NCBI RefSeq assembly: GCF_027580225.2
Contig: NC_073353.2
Coordinates: forward strand, 37,483,001 to 37,547,000
DNA length: 64,000 nt
Source: Misgurnus anguillicaudatus
Taxonomy: Eukaryota > Chordata > Actinopteri > Cypriniformes > Cobitidae
Direction of reading: 5' to 3'
This document shows positions 34,204 to 46,380 of the stretch, one piece after another. The position numbers and the translations under genes are program-made. A model generated the notes under the pieces. It was not told the origin of the DNA and ran no database searches. It saw nothing but the letters and a program-made list of their open reading frames with translations. Each line of letters opens with the position of its first letter. Position 1 is the stretch's first letter.

Positions 34204-34420
34204 GGTGAGATCAAACTGACGGATTCCTCTCCTCTGGATCCAATGCGGGACGCCTAATTATTCCACATGCTGCTCCCACAATGCTCTGCAGATCCATGAC
34301 ACGCTGAGGAGAGCTTGGATCAACTGCTGCTGCTATCCTTATTTCTTCTCTCTTATTCCAGACCCCCTCCCTCTCTCTCTCTTTCTCGCTCTCTTTTTTG
34401 GGGTCATGTAGCTCAGCTCC
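34204..34420 (-). promoter_or_regulatory. Leader and proximal promoter region of candidate exon A
   Basis: Upstream of the ATG on the minus strand is a leader with an upstream ORF of 28 codons (ATG at 34297, TGA at 34211-34213, starting MDLQSIVGAACG) that ends 7 bases before the main start. Further up is a purine-rich tract on the minus strand (plus: CCCTCTCTCTCTCTTTCTCG, about 34368-34390). No TATA box stands out; the transcription start is not defined. Confidence 0.35.
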
Positions 34421-35070
34421 ACAGGAGAGGGTGGGGGGGTGACTGAGAGCCTCTTTATTTCTCCTCATTGCTCTCCTTGTCGTTATTCTCACTTTAGCTC
34501 CTCCTATGTCGCTCTCTCTCTCCATTCTTACTTTCATTCACATCTTCCACCCCCTGTCTCCCTGTCTCACATCCCCCACCGACAGATTTTCTCAAAGCAC
34601 GCTCGACTCTTCTCATATTGAACTCCTCTCGCTTCAATAAACCGTGTGACCATTCAGATGCGGTCAAACTTATATTAATCATTACAAATGCGGTCTCTAT
34701 AATATCATTGTTATTTTGAGTCTCCAGCTTCTCATATTTTTCTCATGAAGAAGAATATCAAACCAAAGTATGAAAAGTATGAATTTCAGGAGTTAGAATC
34801 ATAGCAGATGTTGACAATGTCTTAAATGTCTCAGATATTTAAATATAAACCTTCACATTTCTAATCAGATTCTTACACGGTTATTAATTATTACATTAAA
34901 GTAAATGAGAACACAATTAAAACCCTTCAGCTATGAATGGGCAATAAAACTTTCCTTCGATTCCCAATGAGAGAAAATTAACGAATAATTAATTTCTTAA
35001 ATATCTTAATCGGGTCTCCTGAAGAGCAATGGGATTAAACTGACAGGAAATTAAATCGTTTTACTTTTCC
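34421..35070. other. Region upstream of candidate exon A
   Basis: The 34440-34620 part is pyrimidine-rich on the plus strand and could hold promoter elements; the rest is AT-rich. No gene or bounded repeat. Confidence 0.4.
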
Positions 35071-36421
35071 TTAAAGGATTAGTTCATTTTCTTAAAAAAA
35101 AAAAATCCAGATATACTACAGATTTACTTACCACCATGTCATCCAAAATGTCGATGTCTTTCTTTGTTTAGAAGAAATTATGTTTTTTGAGGAAAACATT
35201 TCAGGATTTTTGTTTATTTTAATGGACTCCAACACTAAACTGTTTTAATGCAGTTTAAAATTGCAGTTTCAAAGGACTCTAAACGATGCATAAGGGTCTT
35301 ATCTAGCGAAACGATTGTCATTTTTGTCAAAAAATAAAAAATATGCACTTTCTGTTCTTCCTCCGGCTGTGTGATGAGCCAGCCGACCTCACGTAAATAC
35401 GTAATGACGTCGGAAGGTCACGTTTTACATATATAAATGTACATTTGCGGACCATTTTAAACAATAAACTGACACAAAGACATTAATTAGTATCATTTGA
35501 CATACAACAATGTCAGAACGGTCCTCTTTCTCCACACTTGTAAACACAGGGGCGTAGTTTTGTATCAGTGACCTCTTGACGTGATGACGTGTCACATGAC
35601 CGGAGGAAGATGAGAAGTTGTGGTTTAAAAGTGCATATTTTTTATTTTTCTTGCCAAAAATAACAATCGTTTCCCTTATGCCTCATTTAGGATTGTTCAG
35701 TCCCTCCAGAAAAACGTGATTGTGCGATCGCGCGATATATTGCATAATCAGTCAAAGTCCGCATATTTATGCGGGGCTGCATTTTTTACAAATACGACGC
35801 ACTTTCGCCGCATTAATTACATATTTCCGCGCACAAAATATGCGGGGGTTGCATGATTTCATAATCTCCGCATTTTCGTAGCAAAAAGTCATATATATTA
35901 GCAGAAAGTTGAAAAATGTTGCATTTACTTCCCAAAAACGCAGCCGTGTCCTCTATTGCCATGGAAACGTTATGAAGTGACGTGATTATGTGACGTGAAC
36001 AACATTGCAGCTTTTGCAAGTTTCCGCAGTTTTTGCAAGTTCCGCAATTTTCGCAAATTCCCGCAATTCCATCGCATAAATTGCATAAATATCCCGCATA
36101 TTCCATCGCATTTTTTAAGAAAACGTGCTGCAAAATCAAGGATTTTCACCCGCAACAATCACAAAAAAAATCTGCGTTTTTCTGGAAGGACTGATTGTTT
36201 AGAGTCCTTTGAAACTGCAATTTTAAACTGCATTAAAACTGTTAAGTGTTGGGGTCCATTAAAGTCCATTAAAATGAGAAAAATCCTGGAATGTTTTCCT
36301 CAAAAAATATAATTTCTTCTCGACTGAACAAAGAAAGATATCAACATTTTGGATGACATGGTGGTGAGTAAATTATCTGGATTTTATTTTATTTTTTTAA
36401 GAAAATAGACTAATCCTTTAA
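35071..36421. mobile_element. Palindromic MITE split by a hAT
   Basis: The ends TTAAAGGATTAGTTCATTTT and AAATAGACTAATCCTTTAA are inverted. The arms pair over more than 200 bp (TTTGAAACTGCAATTTTAAA against TTTAAAATTGCAGTTTCAAA; CACCATGTCATCCAAAATGT against ACATTTTGGATGACATGGTG). The central part contains TGACGTCGG and GTGATGACGTGTCAC motifs. The hAT occupies 35698-36193. Confidence 0.78.
35698..36193. mobile_element. hAT-type element, CAGTCCYTCCAGAAAAA family, copy 2
   Basis: CAGTCCCTCCAGAAAAACGT at the left and TTTTTCTGGAAGGACTG at the right. It is inverted relative to 24836-25280, judged from the CGCAACAATCACAAAAAAA side. The flanks share ATTGTT but not a clean 8-bp repeat. Confidence 0.78.
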
Positions 36422-36789
36422 CTTTGTATGTTATGTTACATACTGTATGTTACTGTATGTTAGCAAATATCTCATTTTACTTTGATACAAAAATGGTACT
36501 TGAATGAAACCTAAGAACAGATTCAATAGAGCAATGAAAGAGCAAACTTGGAGCCAGAAAATTTCCCTTTGGGTCTGCAACTCTTCCATTGCTTCATTTC
36601 TCTGCCCCACATTGAACTAAAGCTGTGTTGCTTTTCTGAGCTGAGACAGAGTCATCAAAGACACATCTCAACCCAGACAGAGCTGAGCTGAGGGCTGTAA
36701 AGTTAAAACCGTTTCATTAGAGTCACAATCCATCACATCTAAATTGGTCTACTGGAAGTAAAGGTGGTCTGGTGTTGGCTGTCACTGGG

Positions 36790-36846
<57 letters not shown>

Positions 36847-37779
36847 GTCTGTAATCCCATGGCATTTCCTCTTCATCAACATGATCCTTCATCCACCTCT
36901 TCTGGGGTCAGTCCTGTTTTTCTTCACAGCACATCATGTCACATTGTAGACACATTTGTGGTTCATGTTGCATTATTTTTAGTCTCAGATGACACAAAAA
37001 GTCTGATAAATACTGCACACGAAACATGAAAATCAGCAGTTACTGACTGCCCGGAGTTATCTCTGTAAATATTTAGCATTTATGATGTCCTTTTAGGGCT
37101 GTGTGATATGCAATAACTTGCTAGATGCGATATGCGATACGATAAATGCTTCAAGGTTGTAAATTCTTTTTAAATTTGATAAGATGTTATTTAAAAAACA
37201 TACATGTTTTACATTCTTTCTGGGAAAAGAAAGCGCATTTGCAATGTTTCTGTATATCTTGCAGTCCCTTATTACAAAATTATTTATATAATGTCCAAAT
37301 ATCTACAATATAAAACCATATAGGCAAAAACACAGATCTCTTTAATATCTTATAGCTATTGTTGTCTTAGCTATTTCTCATGAGAAAAAAATCTCACAAA
37401 CATCTTAATTGGTTTCAGAAAAAATCTCAACCTTGTCACTAACTGAACTCAGATTTGCCATGTCAATATTGAAGATTCTCAGGACCAGAAATCCCATGCG
37501 TAGTCAGGGGTGTAACCTTTCAAACACACGTTGAACCCAGTTGACCAATAACAGTTGAGTCAAGTAGGTCATCTGACCAATCAGAGTATACTAGACATTT
37601 TGGTAGGCGGAGACAGGAACTAAATTCGAGCGTTTTACAGACAGGGCAAAATCAGTGAGATATGTAGGCAATTTATAAGAATAATAATGCATTATTTACT
37701 ATTTACTATAATATTGACTGAGTGGTCATGTCAAAGATTGAAATAAACATAAAATAAAACTATGATGCTCCAAATCTTA
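36422..37779. other. Intronic DNA with a CT microsatellite
   Basis: Apart from the simple repeat at 36793-36846 and a worn GGGCTGTGTGATATGCAATA scrap near 37097, nothing is recognised. The open frames at 36764-37029 are produced by the CT tract. Confidence 0.45.
36793..36846. repeat. (CT)n microsatellite
   Basis: About 54 bp of CT dinucleotides with one TTT interruption. Confidence 0.95.
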
Positions 37780-38420
37780 AGTAAGGAATAATCGACGACG
37801 GGCTGTTGAATATTTAAAAAAATATAGACACCCGAGTTGATGATGTGGCCACGACGTGAAGTGTGCATTATTTTTCAATAATTCAATGGCCCAGAGTCAA
37901 TTATTCCGCTTATACTATGGTTACCACATCGATCACATGATTTTTGTACTTAAATCGCTATTGTGAGTAGGACTATTTCTTCCGCGTCTCATCCAATGGC
38001 TCTTTTGTTTATTCCAAACGTCATTTTAAAGCTGGCAATGGAGGCTTGAGCCGTTGATAGCATTCTAGTGCAGTTATTAATGAAGTTATTAGAAAGAGAG
38101 CAACAGAGACACAGAGAGAGAAAGAAAGAGATAGAGAGTGAGCGAGCGAGAAAGAGGGTGAGAGAGAGAGAGATGTGTGAACGAGGCTGTCTCTGTGAGT
38201 CTCTAAACAGCGCTGTTATTGCCTCGGAGAATTGTCTGTCATGTTGTTTTTGTTAGTCCGTTATTAAAGTTAACTATGCAAAGTTATATGGAACTGTAAT
38301 GCGGTCAAGAGAGCTGCCTGGAACTACATTCGCCGTGCGTTTCACAGAAAATAATTGCACACCTCTGAACGTTAATCAACCAATCAGATTCAAGCATTCA
38401 ACAGACCCACAGTATAATGT
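37780..38420. repeat. Probable DNA-transposon remnant with GA-rich interior
   Basis: AGTCAATTATTCCGCTTATA, GTTACCACATCGATCACATG and ACCAATCAGATTCAAGCATT are words I associate with a fish interspersed repeat. A GA-rich tract (GAGAGAGAAAGAAAGAGATA) occupies about 38090-38175. No terminal structure was established. Confidence 0.4.
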
Positions 38421-39513
38421 TAGATAATGATGCTTGGATTTCATGGACAGGGTCACATATTTACCCAAATCCAGATAATTTTTCTTATCCTTTCTACATT
38501 TTACAACTTCTTAATGCATTTTAACAATTTTCTCATTTGTTTCCATTTTAAGCAGTTTCCTTGTTGATACTTTAGTGAAACAAAACTGCCGAAAACTGCA
38601 TTTTCCTCTGTGGTATCATGAGGTAAAATACTGCAATCCTTTGCATACAGGGTATTTATCCCTCAGCCCTAATACGTACATGTGCCAAATTGGTTTGTTG
38701 CCTGGCAACTGTAAAAAGCCCACATTTAGGAAAATGTATAATATTTCATAGTGAAACAACTGTTTATTCTAATACTATACTGACACGTAACTATTTCATA
38801 GCATACAGTACCAGGTTGTTGTGCATTACAATGGTTTTACTATATAGTTATGATGGATTTAGACACTCGACTTCACTACAATAATGTTAGTATTTTGTAT
38901 TTATTTCTGAGGTCTCTTTACAGGTCACTGTAGCTGATTTATGTCTCTACTGTACACCCACATATCTCTCTCATGTAAAACAGGCTGAATACAAGAAGAT
39001 AAGAAAAGGTCTGGATTAATCCCATAGCCTGATTAACTCATTTCTCATAGCACTTCAAAGCCCGAGGCCTCAGACACCAGTATATTGTTCCTCATGCAGA
39101 TCAATGCCAACAGACAAGCTAAATATACACACACAAACACACACGTTGGCCATGATGTGCATTCACTCGCTTCTATTTCAAGAACATGGATCAGATGAGA
39201 AGCAATATAACCATATAATATCCGGATTCAGATTCAGCGCTTTAGAGGAGATTGAGGTCAAAACAGAAAGAAAAGAGATGATAAATAGATCTGAGGACTT
39301 CTTCTTCTCAAGGATACTGTTATGTAACTAATGATAGCAAACTGTGTGAAAGAGCTGAATCATTATTCTGTGATTCTGCATGAGATATGAAATATTCATC
39401 ATTTAATTTCTGGTGATATAACATTCAGCAACATTAGTGAAGTGGCGACAGCTGTGTTTTATCATGAATAAAGCTCAGCTATTGATTAATCAGCACCATA
39501 GACTGTAATTATA
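38421..39513. other. Largely unique intronic DNA
   Basis: No gene, RNA or transposon termini recognised. Confidence 0.45.
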
Positions 39514-41020
39514 TTTAAAGGTGCAGTGTGCAGATTTTAGCATCTAGGAGGGGGTTTGCGAATTGCAACTAATGGCTCAATCCACAGCTCACCCATCGCT
39601 ACGATAGCTGCCACAGGAGAAACATGTTGTTGTCTGAAACTGTGGGTACATCCCAATTCAGGGGGTTCGTCCATCAATGGCCATATTTAAAGGCCAATTA
39701 CGTCACCGGGCCACGATGAAGGCTGTCCCAATTCGAAGGTTCGTTCACATGCAGCCACCAAGTGCGGTCTTTTGTATTTTTTTAAAGTTGGTAAATGTTA
39801 TGTACTGTTGGGTAGTTTAATCTCCATCAGTGTGTTTTGTCCCGCTGGCATGCATGGTGGGCGGAAACAGCAAGTGACACAATTGGCTCTTTCTAAGGCA
39901 ATAAAAAGAGTACAGTTCATTATGCAAGATCTGTATACACTAGTGTTGGGCGATATGCCCTATTTTCAGATCGTCCTATCGTCAGCCTGTGAGATCGTCG
40001 ATACACGATATTAACGGGGGCGGGCAGTAGTTTAATTATTTTTTTATTTGTTAATTTTTTACTCATTATAACAAGTCACTTGATGGGTGGACAAAAAACA
40101 AGAGCAACACCGTCATGACCGCAACCTTCTTAAACCTGATGCCATTAATGCGAGCGCGTCATTAAAACCCTATCATGATTACTTAATAACTGTAAAAACA
40201 TGCATCTGCGCACGCACACACACGTGTGCGCACATAAACAATTCAATGCATTGGTTTAGTGCTGTTGCAGAAGACTATACGTGTCAAGCAGTGGTGCTCT
40301 CATGAGGTGCCTTTTTAAACGCATCGGTCCAGCGGAACGCTATCATATTTTAAACACAATCATATATTAAACACGAGGGACGTGTTTCTACAACTCCTTG
40401 AAATGCATATCATAAACAGGATTAATACCTAGTGATCTGACTTCGGACAGAGCGCAGCTCTCTGCACGTACGCGAGAGTGAGAGAAAGGCGGTAATATGC
40501 AGCGGGTCATATTTTAAACAAAAAGTAAAGTTTGCCTCAGCTCGCATGAAACGCATTAAACTGAACAAATACATAAGGATTACTTCTTTAGTTTATGTTT
40601 AGACTTCGGACAGACGCGAGAGCGCGTGCATGTGAGACAGAGAAGCGCAGCTGCTCATGACGCGGCGCGCTGGATAGTGGTGGAAGGAGACCAAGACGCG
40701 CGCATTAATGCAGGTACGTGCAAGAAGGATTCTCTCTTTACAAGCTCTCCACGTAAAGTGAAGCCAAACCCTCATGTGAGGAAAAGCATGCATTGTGGGT
40801 GTTAATATAAAACTATAATGATAATAATAATAATAACCATTCGCCAACTATCGTCGTTACTATCGCCATGAAAGCCTGCCATTGGCGATATGTCTGAAGA
40901 TCGTCGATACACGATACTATCGTCTATCGGCACAACCCTAGTATACACCCCTGACAATATAGTTATGTATTGCATTTCTGTCAAGAGATCCTACTAAAAT
41001 GTACACACTGCACCTTTAAA
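39514..41020. repeat. GGTGCAGTGTG repeat with inverted ends, split by a hAT
   Basis: TTTAAAGGTGCAGTGTGCAG at the left and GTACACACTGCACCTTTAAA at the right are inverted ends, followed inside by ATTTTAG and CTAAAAT. Removing the 1,000-bp hAT and one TSD copy leaves about 500 bp of host repeat. Confidence 0.75.
39941..40940. mobile_element. 1,000-bp hAT element with perfect 8-bp TSD
   Basis: Termini TAGTGTTGGGCGATATG and CGGCACAACCCTA (reverse TAGGGTTGTGCCG) match the hAT TIR pattern. Identical 8-bp flanks GTATACAC lie at 39933-39940 and 40941-40948. Subterminal GATCGTCGATACACGATA occurs in both halves. The interior is CpG-rich for the region (CGCGCGCATT, GACGCGGCGCGC) and non-coding. Confidence 0.9.
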
Positions 41021-41550
41021 GGACACCTATTATGCAAAATCCACTTTTTTATGTTTCAACATAAATGTTTGTTGGCAGTGTGTGAACAAAACCAAACTAC
41101 AATAAAAAAACATCTATTCAACCCTTCTTTTTTAATCCCCATTAAACCAAAGCAGTCTCATTAGACATGCTGTTTTGATTCTCTTAGCAATGTGATGTCA
41201 CACTGCTAAAGCCCCACCCACGGCTGCTGACTGACAGTCTTGCATTACCATAGTTCCTGCCTTTAGTGGGTACGACACTGTCTGCTATTTTTTCTGTGTT
41301 TCTTTTGCGAAATCAGATCTATTATAACCAAAGCATCTCTTTTGGAAGGAAGCAAATTTTGGTAAGGTTAAATTTGGATTTAAAGGTACACACACACAGT
41401 TTTTGCTCCCATCCAAATAGGGGCACTTTGGACATGCTATAATAATTATCTGTGGGGTTTTTCTGAGCTAAATCTTCACAGAAACATTCTGGACACACCT
41501 GAGACTTTTATTACATATTGTAAAAATGGGCATAATAGGTGCCCTTTAAT
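41017..41550. repeat. GGACACCTATTATGC repeat, copy 1
   Basis: The ends TAAAGGACACCTATTATGCA and GCATAATAGGTGCCCTTTA are inverted, abutting the previous repeat. The body has AAAGCAGTCTCATTAGACAT and GCAATGTGATGTCACACTGC. A copy in the opposite orientation is at 60168-60659. Confidence 0.75.
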
Positions 41551-43136
41551 AGAAGTGAATTTTGAATCACAATGTTTAAAACACTGAAATCATCAAAAGA
41601 ATGAAAAATATTAAAATATCACTTTCATTGCCATCTATAGGTGCTTTCTAAAAAGTGCACTGATTTCGAAGCTGGTTATTGAGAGGTGACACATGGATGA
41701 TGATAATCCAGTGTACCTAAAGAAAAGCTTAACGTTTTCTTTTACCAAGCAATTTGGGATCCCAAGGCCTGCCTGGTACTTTGGGTAAAACGTGCCGTTT
41801 AGCAGGGCACAATGAATGAATATAGATAATGATATGCAGCTCTCCAAGACCCCAAAAACATGCAGCAAGCGATATCTACAGATTAGCCAGGGCAAAAAGT
41901 CTAAAGAGTAACCATTTGTTCTATACTGAAATGGCTCAAAGTGGTTAAACGTTTCAGTGAACATCACCAGAAGAGCCGGAAACAGGCCACAAAAGCATCA
42001 CGGATTTCTTCAGATGAACCGGCTTTATGTGGCGTGACCAGATGTCCCAGTTTTCACAAGGACAGGGAATGTAAATATATTCCGGCTTAAAATGTATTAA
42101 CTTCATTTACGCATCTGGCCGACGGTGCCAAAGTGACCTACTGATAAAATCTAAGTGCACTGTGCATTACCTGAAAATTGAACCCATGACATTAGCATAC
42201 ATTCGCTAGTGCTTTTCCGAAAGTTATATTACTTGAAGTGAATCAAACAGATTCTGTCTTTACTCTTATTTCCAGTCCACATGTCACTATAGAGCTTAAC
42301 ACAGTCAGAAAGCTGCTGTGTAGAGAAAACAGGCTGCTTAAATATATCAGCCTACAGCAGTGATTACATAAACGTATGCATTCAGTGCAAAAAAAGACCT
42401 CTTGTACTTTGTCGTGAAGTGGTCTATTTTCCTGCAGACAAAAGCAGCGAGAGCAACCTCTAGTGGTCAAGTAATGTTTGCATTTATCAGATTGGCACCA
42501 AACTAATTCATTTCGTTGAAAAACACTGATTCATCTTAAAACTCTCTCTAATCTTCGTCTCGAGCCGACGTCGCTTTAAAATCAAGTAAACAGACCAGCG
42601 GAGGAAGTCTAAGATAAAAGCATCAATCGTCACGAAAACGGACAAACGGTTTCTTCGCTGACAGACAGAGATCTGGTGCAGAGCCCGACATAATCTACAA
42701 AACACGGTGGAGGAGGGGGTCCTGCAAAAACACACAGCATAATGAAATCCATCGTGGCTCTGCATCAACATGGCTACGACCTTCAACGGAGTCCTTCGCT
42801 ACAGATGAAACGCAGGCATTATACTCATTGCCTCCATTATGGAAATAAAGTCCAGTGGAGTCTGTGTCAAACGGGGCTGCTGTGAGTCAAATGGTGCCAT
42901 TAGTTTTCAGATACAGGACTTGGTTGAGCATGAAAGGATCAGAGGAAGGAAGTATGGGAGGTGAGGAAAGGACTTGGGCTGGCCGTTATGATACAAAATA
43001 CTGTTTGACGATAGAAACGTGCCAACCAATAGAGATAAGATACAAAATATTTGTCCAGCTATTGGTGAACAAAGCTGCTTTATGATCGCAACAAAGAAAC
43101 ATGGAGAGCAAACAGAGCAGGACATGTATCAAACAG
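41551..43136. other. Largely unique intronic DNA
   Basis: 1.6 kb without recognised transposons. The part at 42500-42900 is GC-richer; a 92-codon minus frame (42786-42508) lies there but has no donor in phase and no recognisable domain. It is a possible regulatory block between the two candidate first exons. Confidence 0.45.
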
Positions 43137-43192
43137 TTTACATTTATGCATATGGATGATGCTTCAATTCAAAGTGACTTACTAAAGCAATG
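43137..43192 (-). repeat. SINE tail fragment
   Basis: ACATTTATGCATATGGATGA and CAAAGTGACTTACTAAAGCA are the reversed 3' tail of the tRNA-derived SINE seen at 50613; the tRNA-like head is absent. Confidence 0.5.
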
Positions 43193-43227
43193 CTCTAACT
43201 TCAAGTGTTTGTGTGTATATTGACTAT

Positions 43228-43600
43228 TTAAAGTAAAACACCACAGGTTTTTAATTTTTACTATGTTCTTACCTTAACTTAGACTAATTAATAGATATCT
43301 ATATTTTTTCAATGCGTACACTTAATCTTTGTACAGCGTGTCGTAAACGTGTTAGCATTTAGCCTAGCCCCATTCATTCCTTAGGATCCAAACAGGGATG
43401 AATTTAGAAGCCACCCAACACTTCCATGTTTTCCCTTTTTAAAGAATGTTACATGAGTAGATACACAAGTAAGAATGGATAAAGTAAGAGGATAAAACTT
43501 CGACCTCGGCACGCAGTAATATTGATGGACATTTGAGCGAGAGGGGGAGTAGTCAGGAGTGATGATGTTCTGCGCGCCGAGGTCGGAGTGCTGCTGCTAC
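43228..43600. repeat. One-armed copy of the 12310-13540 palindrome
   Basis: AAACACCACAGGTTTTTAAT, GCGTGTCGTAAACGTGTTAG and TCCTTAGGATCCAAACAGGG match the left arm of the earlier element. The CGCGCCGAGGTCGGAGTGCT end is the beginning of its central hairpin; the right arm is missing. Confidence 0.65.
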
Positions 43601-44559
43601 CCCGGATAAACAAACTATATACATTGTTTCCATAAGGCTGGGTTCTTTTGAGAAGCTTATATTTCTCCTAAACAACAACACACTAATTTGGTGACACTGA
43701 ATTCGTGTCAGCTCTCGATTGGTGTGTGCGTGCAGCCGTGCACTATTCCGGTTAAAGTGACCATATAAGGACTTCCTCTGTACTGGGGGGCTTTGTTACG
43801 CAACAGATTCCGAAGTCGGAAAACTTTTCGAAACTTGTAGAAAAGTTTTCATATAATGAAAATACTGTCATCATTTACTCACCCCTTATGTTTTTACAAA
43901 CCTGTATAAATTTCTTTGTTCTGCTAAACACAAAGGAAGATATTAGGGATGCACCAAAATGAAAATTCTTGGCCGAAACCGAAAACCAAAAAAAAAGGAA
44001 ACCTAAGGCCAAAAACCGAAAACCAAAATACTGAAAGAAATCATGCCAATTATTAGTTCAATTGCATTTACAGTATGACTATCACTGTGTACTAACTTTA
44101 CTAGTGTGACGAATCACAAAACTTATGGTTTGGATCACATTACAGTTTTTGAGGCCCGTATCAGATTATTTTCCGGCAAAAAAGGGCTGGAAAAAATCTA
44201 ATAACAAATAAAGGAATTACAAACATTTATAAAAAAGAACAAAGTTGCACATTAGGTAAGGTCTGAAATTAGCATTAGGTACAGAAATCAAATTAAATGA
44301 ATCATAACACTGTCTTTATTGTATAAATTAAATATATTATTATTTTTAGTATGGGGTCAGAATTGTTTCGTATTTCTGAATAAATATACTATGATCCACA
44401 AATAAATATAGAGAGTTTCATAAATATTTTTTAAATCCACAAATGCACAATAAGCGAACCATAAATATATGTTAGACATTTCATAAAAAGGAAGGAAATT
44501 CACAAATAAATAAAATGGGATTTGCAAATGAATTTTTTTTTTATAAATATATATTTTTA

Positions 44560-44690
44560 TTTTATTTATATGTGAATGGCTTCCTGCGCATTTGTGGATC
44601 GCTTTCTGTGCATTTGTGAATTGCTGCACTCATTTGTGGATCGCGTTCTGTGCATTTGTGGATTTGAAACATTTCTCACGTCAAGACGTG
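44560..44690. repeat. Subterminal tandem units in the left TIR
   Basis: CATTTGTGGATCGCTTTCTG and CATTTGTGAATTGCTGCACT alternate, giving four or five CACAAATG-type sites about 20 bp apart. Such arrays often bind the transposase. Confidence 0.6.
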
Positions 44691-44715
44691 CACAAGAATC
44701 CACAAATAGGGGGAC

Positions 44716-44796
44716 TCCGCCCACCGTCTACTACAGCCAATCAGACAACAAGCACACTGTGCTGACCAATCCTGGCAAGATTTCCCTCCAACCAAT
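44716..44796 (+). promoter_or_regulatory. GC box and three CCAAT boxes in the left TIR
   Basis: CTCCGCCCACC near 44715 is followed by CCAAT at 44737-44741, 44766-44770 and 44792-44796, spaced 29 and 26 bp. Regularly spaced CCAAT arrays with a GC box are typical NF-Y/Sp1 promoters. Confidence 0.45.
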
Positions 44797-44799
44797 CAC

Positions 44800-45926
44800 A
44801 TTTTGTTTTACTGTTAGGTCGGGAACACAGTTGAATTTCATCAGGCAATCTTTTGTATGCTGCATACATCATCATTTTAGAAAATTAACTATTATAAAGT
44901 TGACTATTATTCTTAGTTAGTCGTTAATTGTTGTAAAATGCTTATGATTTGCGGATGTAATGCTCAGTTAACTTAAATTATCCAGACGTGATGACTTATG
45001 CAGCCTGCGTATGCGACCTCCAGAGGCTGCAGCCTTCCGATTGAGGAACGGGCACTGTTGACAGTTGTCAATAATTCTTTACTAGGGATTCTCTTAATAC
45101 ACTTTGTGGTAAGGTATGTCAAGGTTAATATTTGTCAAATTAAATTGATTAAAACCGGTTTTTAGCAGTAGTTTACTTCACACGTGGCATTTTGGTTCCT
45201 TCTGTTGCCGTGTTGGTTTGTTTCCTGGCTGATAGTAACTAAGTTTAGCATTTTGTAAATTCTGTTAATATAGCATATAGCCTTTCTTGAAATAATTCGG
45301 CTACAATCTTAAAGACGTCTTGGTTTCAATTTTGCTAATCCCTTATGTAATATCAAACTCCTGTTCTCAGGTAATTTTAATCCTTTTAAGGTTCCATTTT
45401 AATGTGAGGTGGAAATTGGAAAGGCTTGTATAGTTTGGTCTGTTCCTGATTATTTATATTATTTGACGTAATTATCAATAGTTGAAGAACAAAATACTGT
45501 TTTATTAGATTATAATCTATAGTTTGGAATAATACTATATAACCCATTATATTTACTATTAATTTAGTAATTTCCCTGGTTTTTGAAGCAATGCAACTTT
45601 GTAAAAAAAAACCACTATATAAATAAATCTGGCTTGGCTTAACTTAAAATTAAATGTACACCCCATTTAGAAATTACAGATGTGTGTGTGTGTTTGTTTA
45701 CATTTAATATTTAATTTACTTAAGATAAGATATTGTGTTCTATATAAATCTGTACTACTTATTTCAGCACACTCTAACAAATGTCTGCATCTAAGCTTAC
45801 ACAAAGGATTAGCTTATTTATTTATTCCTTCAAATTATTGATTCATAAATAAATGAGTTCATTACACATTTCATTCATTTACTCCTGTCTACTGCAATTG
45901 CTGATTGATAAACATGGCATTGACCT
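44800..45926. other. Interior of the long-TIR element, left part
   Basis: No coding segment recognised. A GC-richer patch with TGCGTATGCGACCTCCAGAG lies near 45006, perhaps a scrap of another repeat. Confidence 0.4.
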
Positions 45927-46380
45927 TCAGGCCTTGTTCATTAACACAGTATGACAAAAAAATTCAATATCCTCTTGAACTTGAAATATGAACACAAATG
46001 CATCCTTTACTTCAGAGAATTCCCCGCTCAGGACCTTCCAGAGGGCATTTTGTTGATCATCTGTAACACCTGGTCAAGTAAAGATGCAAGTCGTAAAACA
46101 TATAAAAATCACATGAAATGATATGTAGCGTCTGTCATATCCCTTTTAGGCAAACATCTACATCAGCTGAATGCACCCCCACTCCTAAAAAAACACACAA
46201 TAAAAAACAAATAACATACCAGTTGTTTGATTGCATATTTGTGTAAAAATCCATCTTACGTCTATGAATTTTACTGTTAATGACAGTAAGAGCATAAGCT
46301 TGTTCAGAGCATAAAAGGGAAAATAAAAACAACACTGTAAGACTATCTAACAGCTTTGACATATTAAACCTTCTTGACAT
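45927..46380 (-). pseudogene. Possible two-exon remnant ORF in the long-TIR element
   Basis: A minus-strand frame starts with ATG at 46380 (MSRRFNMSKLLDSLTVLFLF..., hydrophobic like a signal peptide). It can end at the donor GAC|GTAAGA at 46259 in phase 1 and join, in frame, an acceptor TGTTACAG at 46061-46063 leading to DQQNALWKVLSGEF... with a stop at 45927-45929. That gives about 84 codons in all. No family was recognised. Chance is a serious alternative because each open part is under 50 codons. Confidence 0.2.

Noticed and set aside
42508..42786. 92-codon minus frame in a GC-richer block
   Set aside because: No splice donor in phase with the C1 exon, no domain; kept only as possible regulatory DNA.
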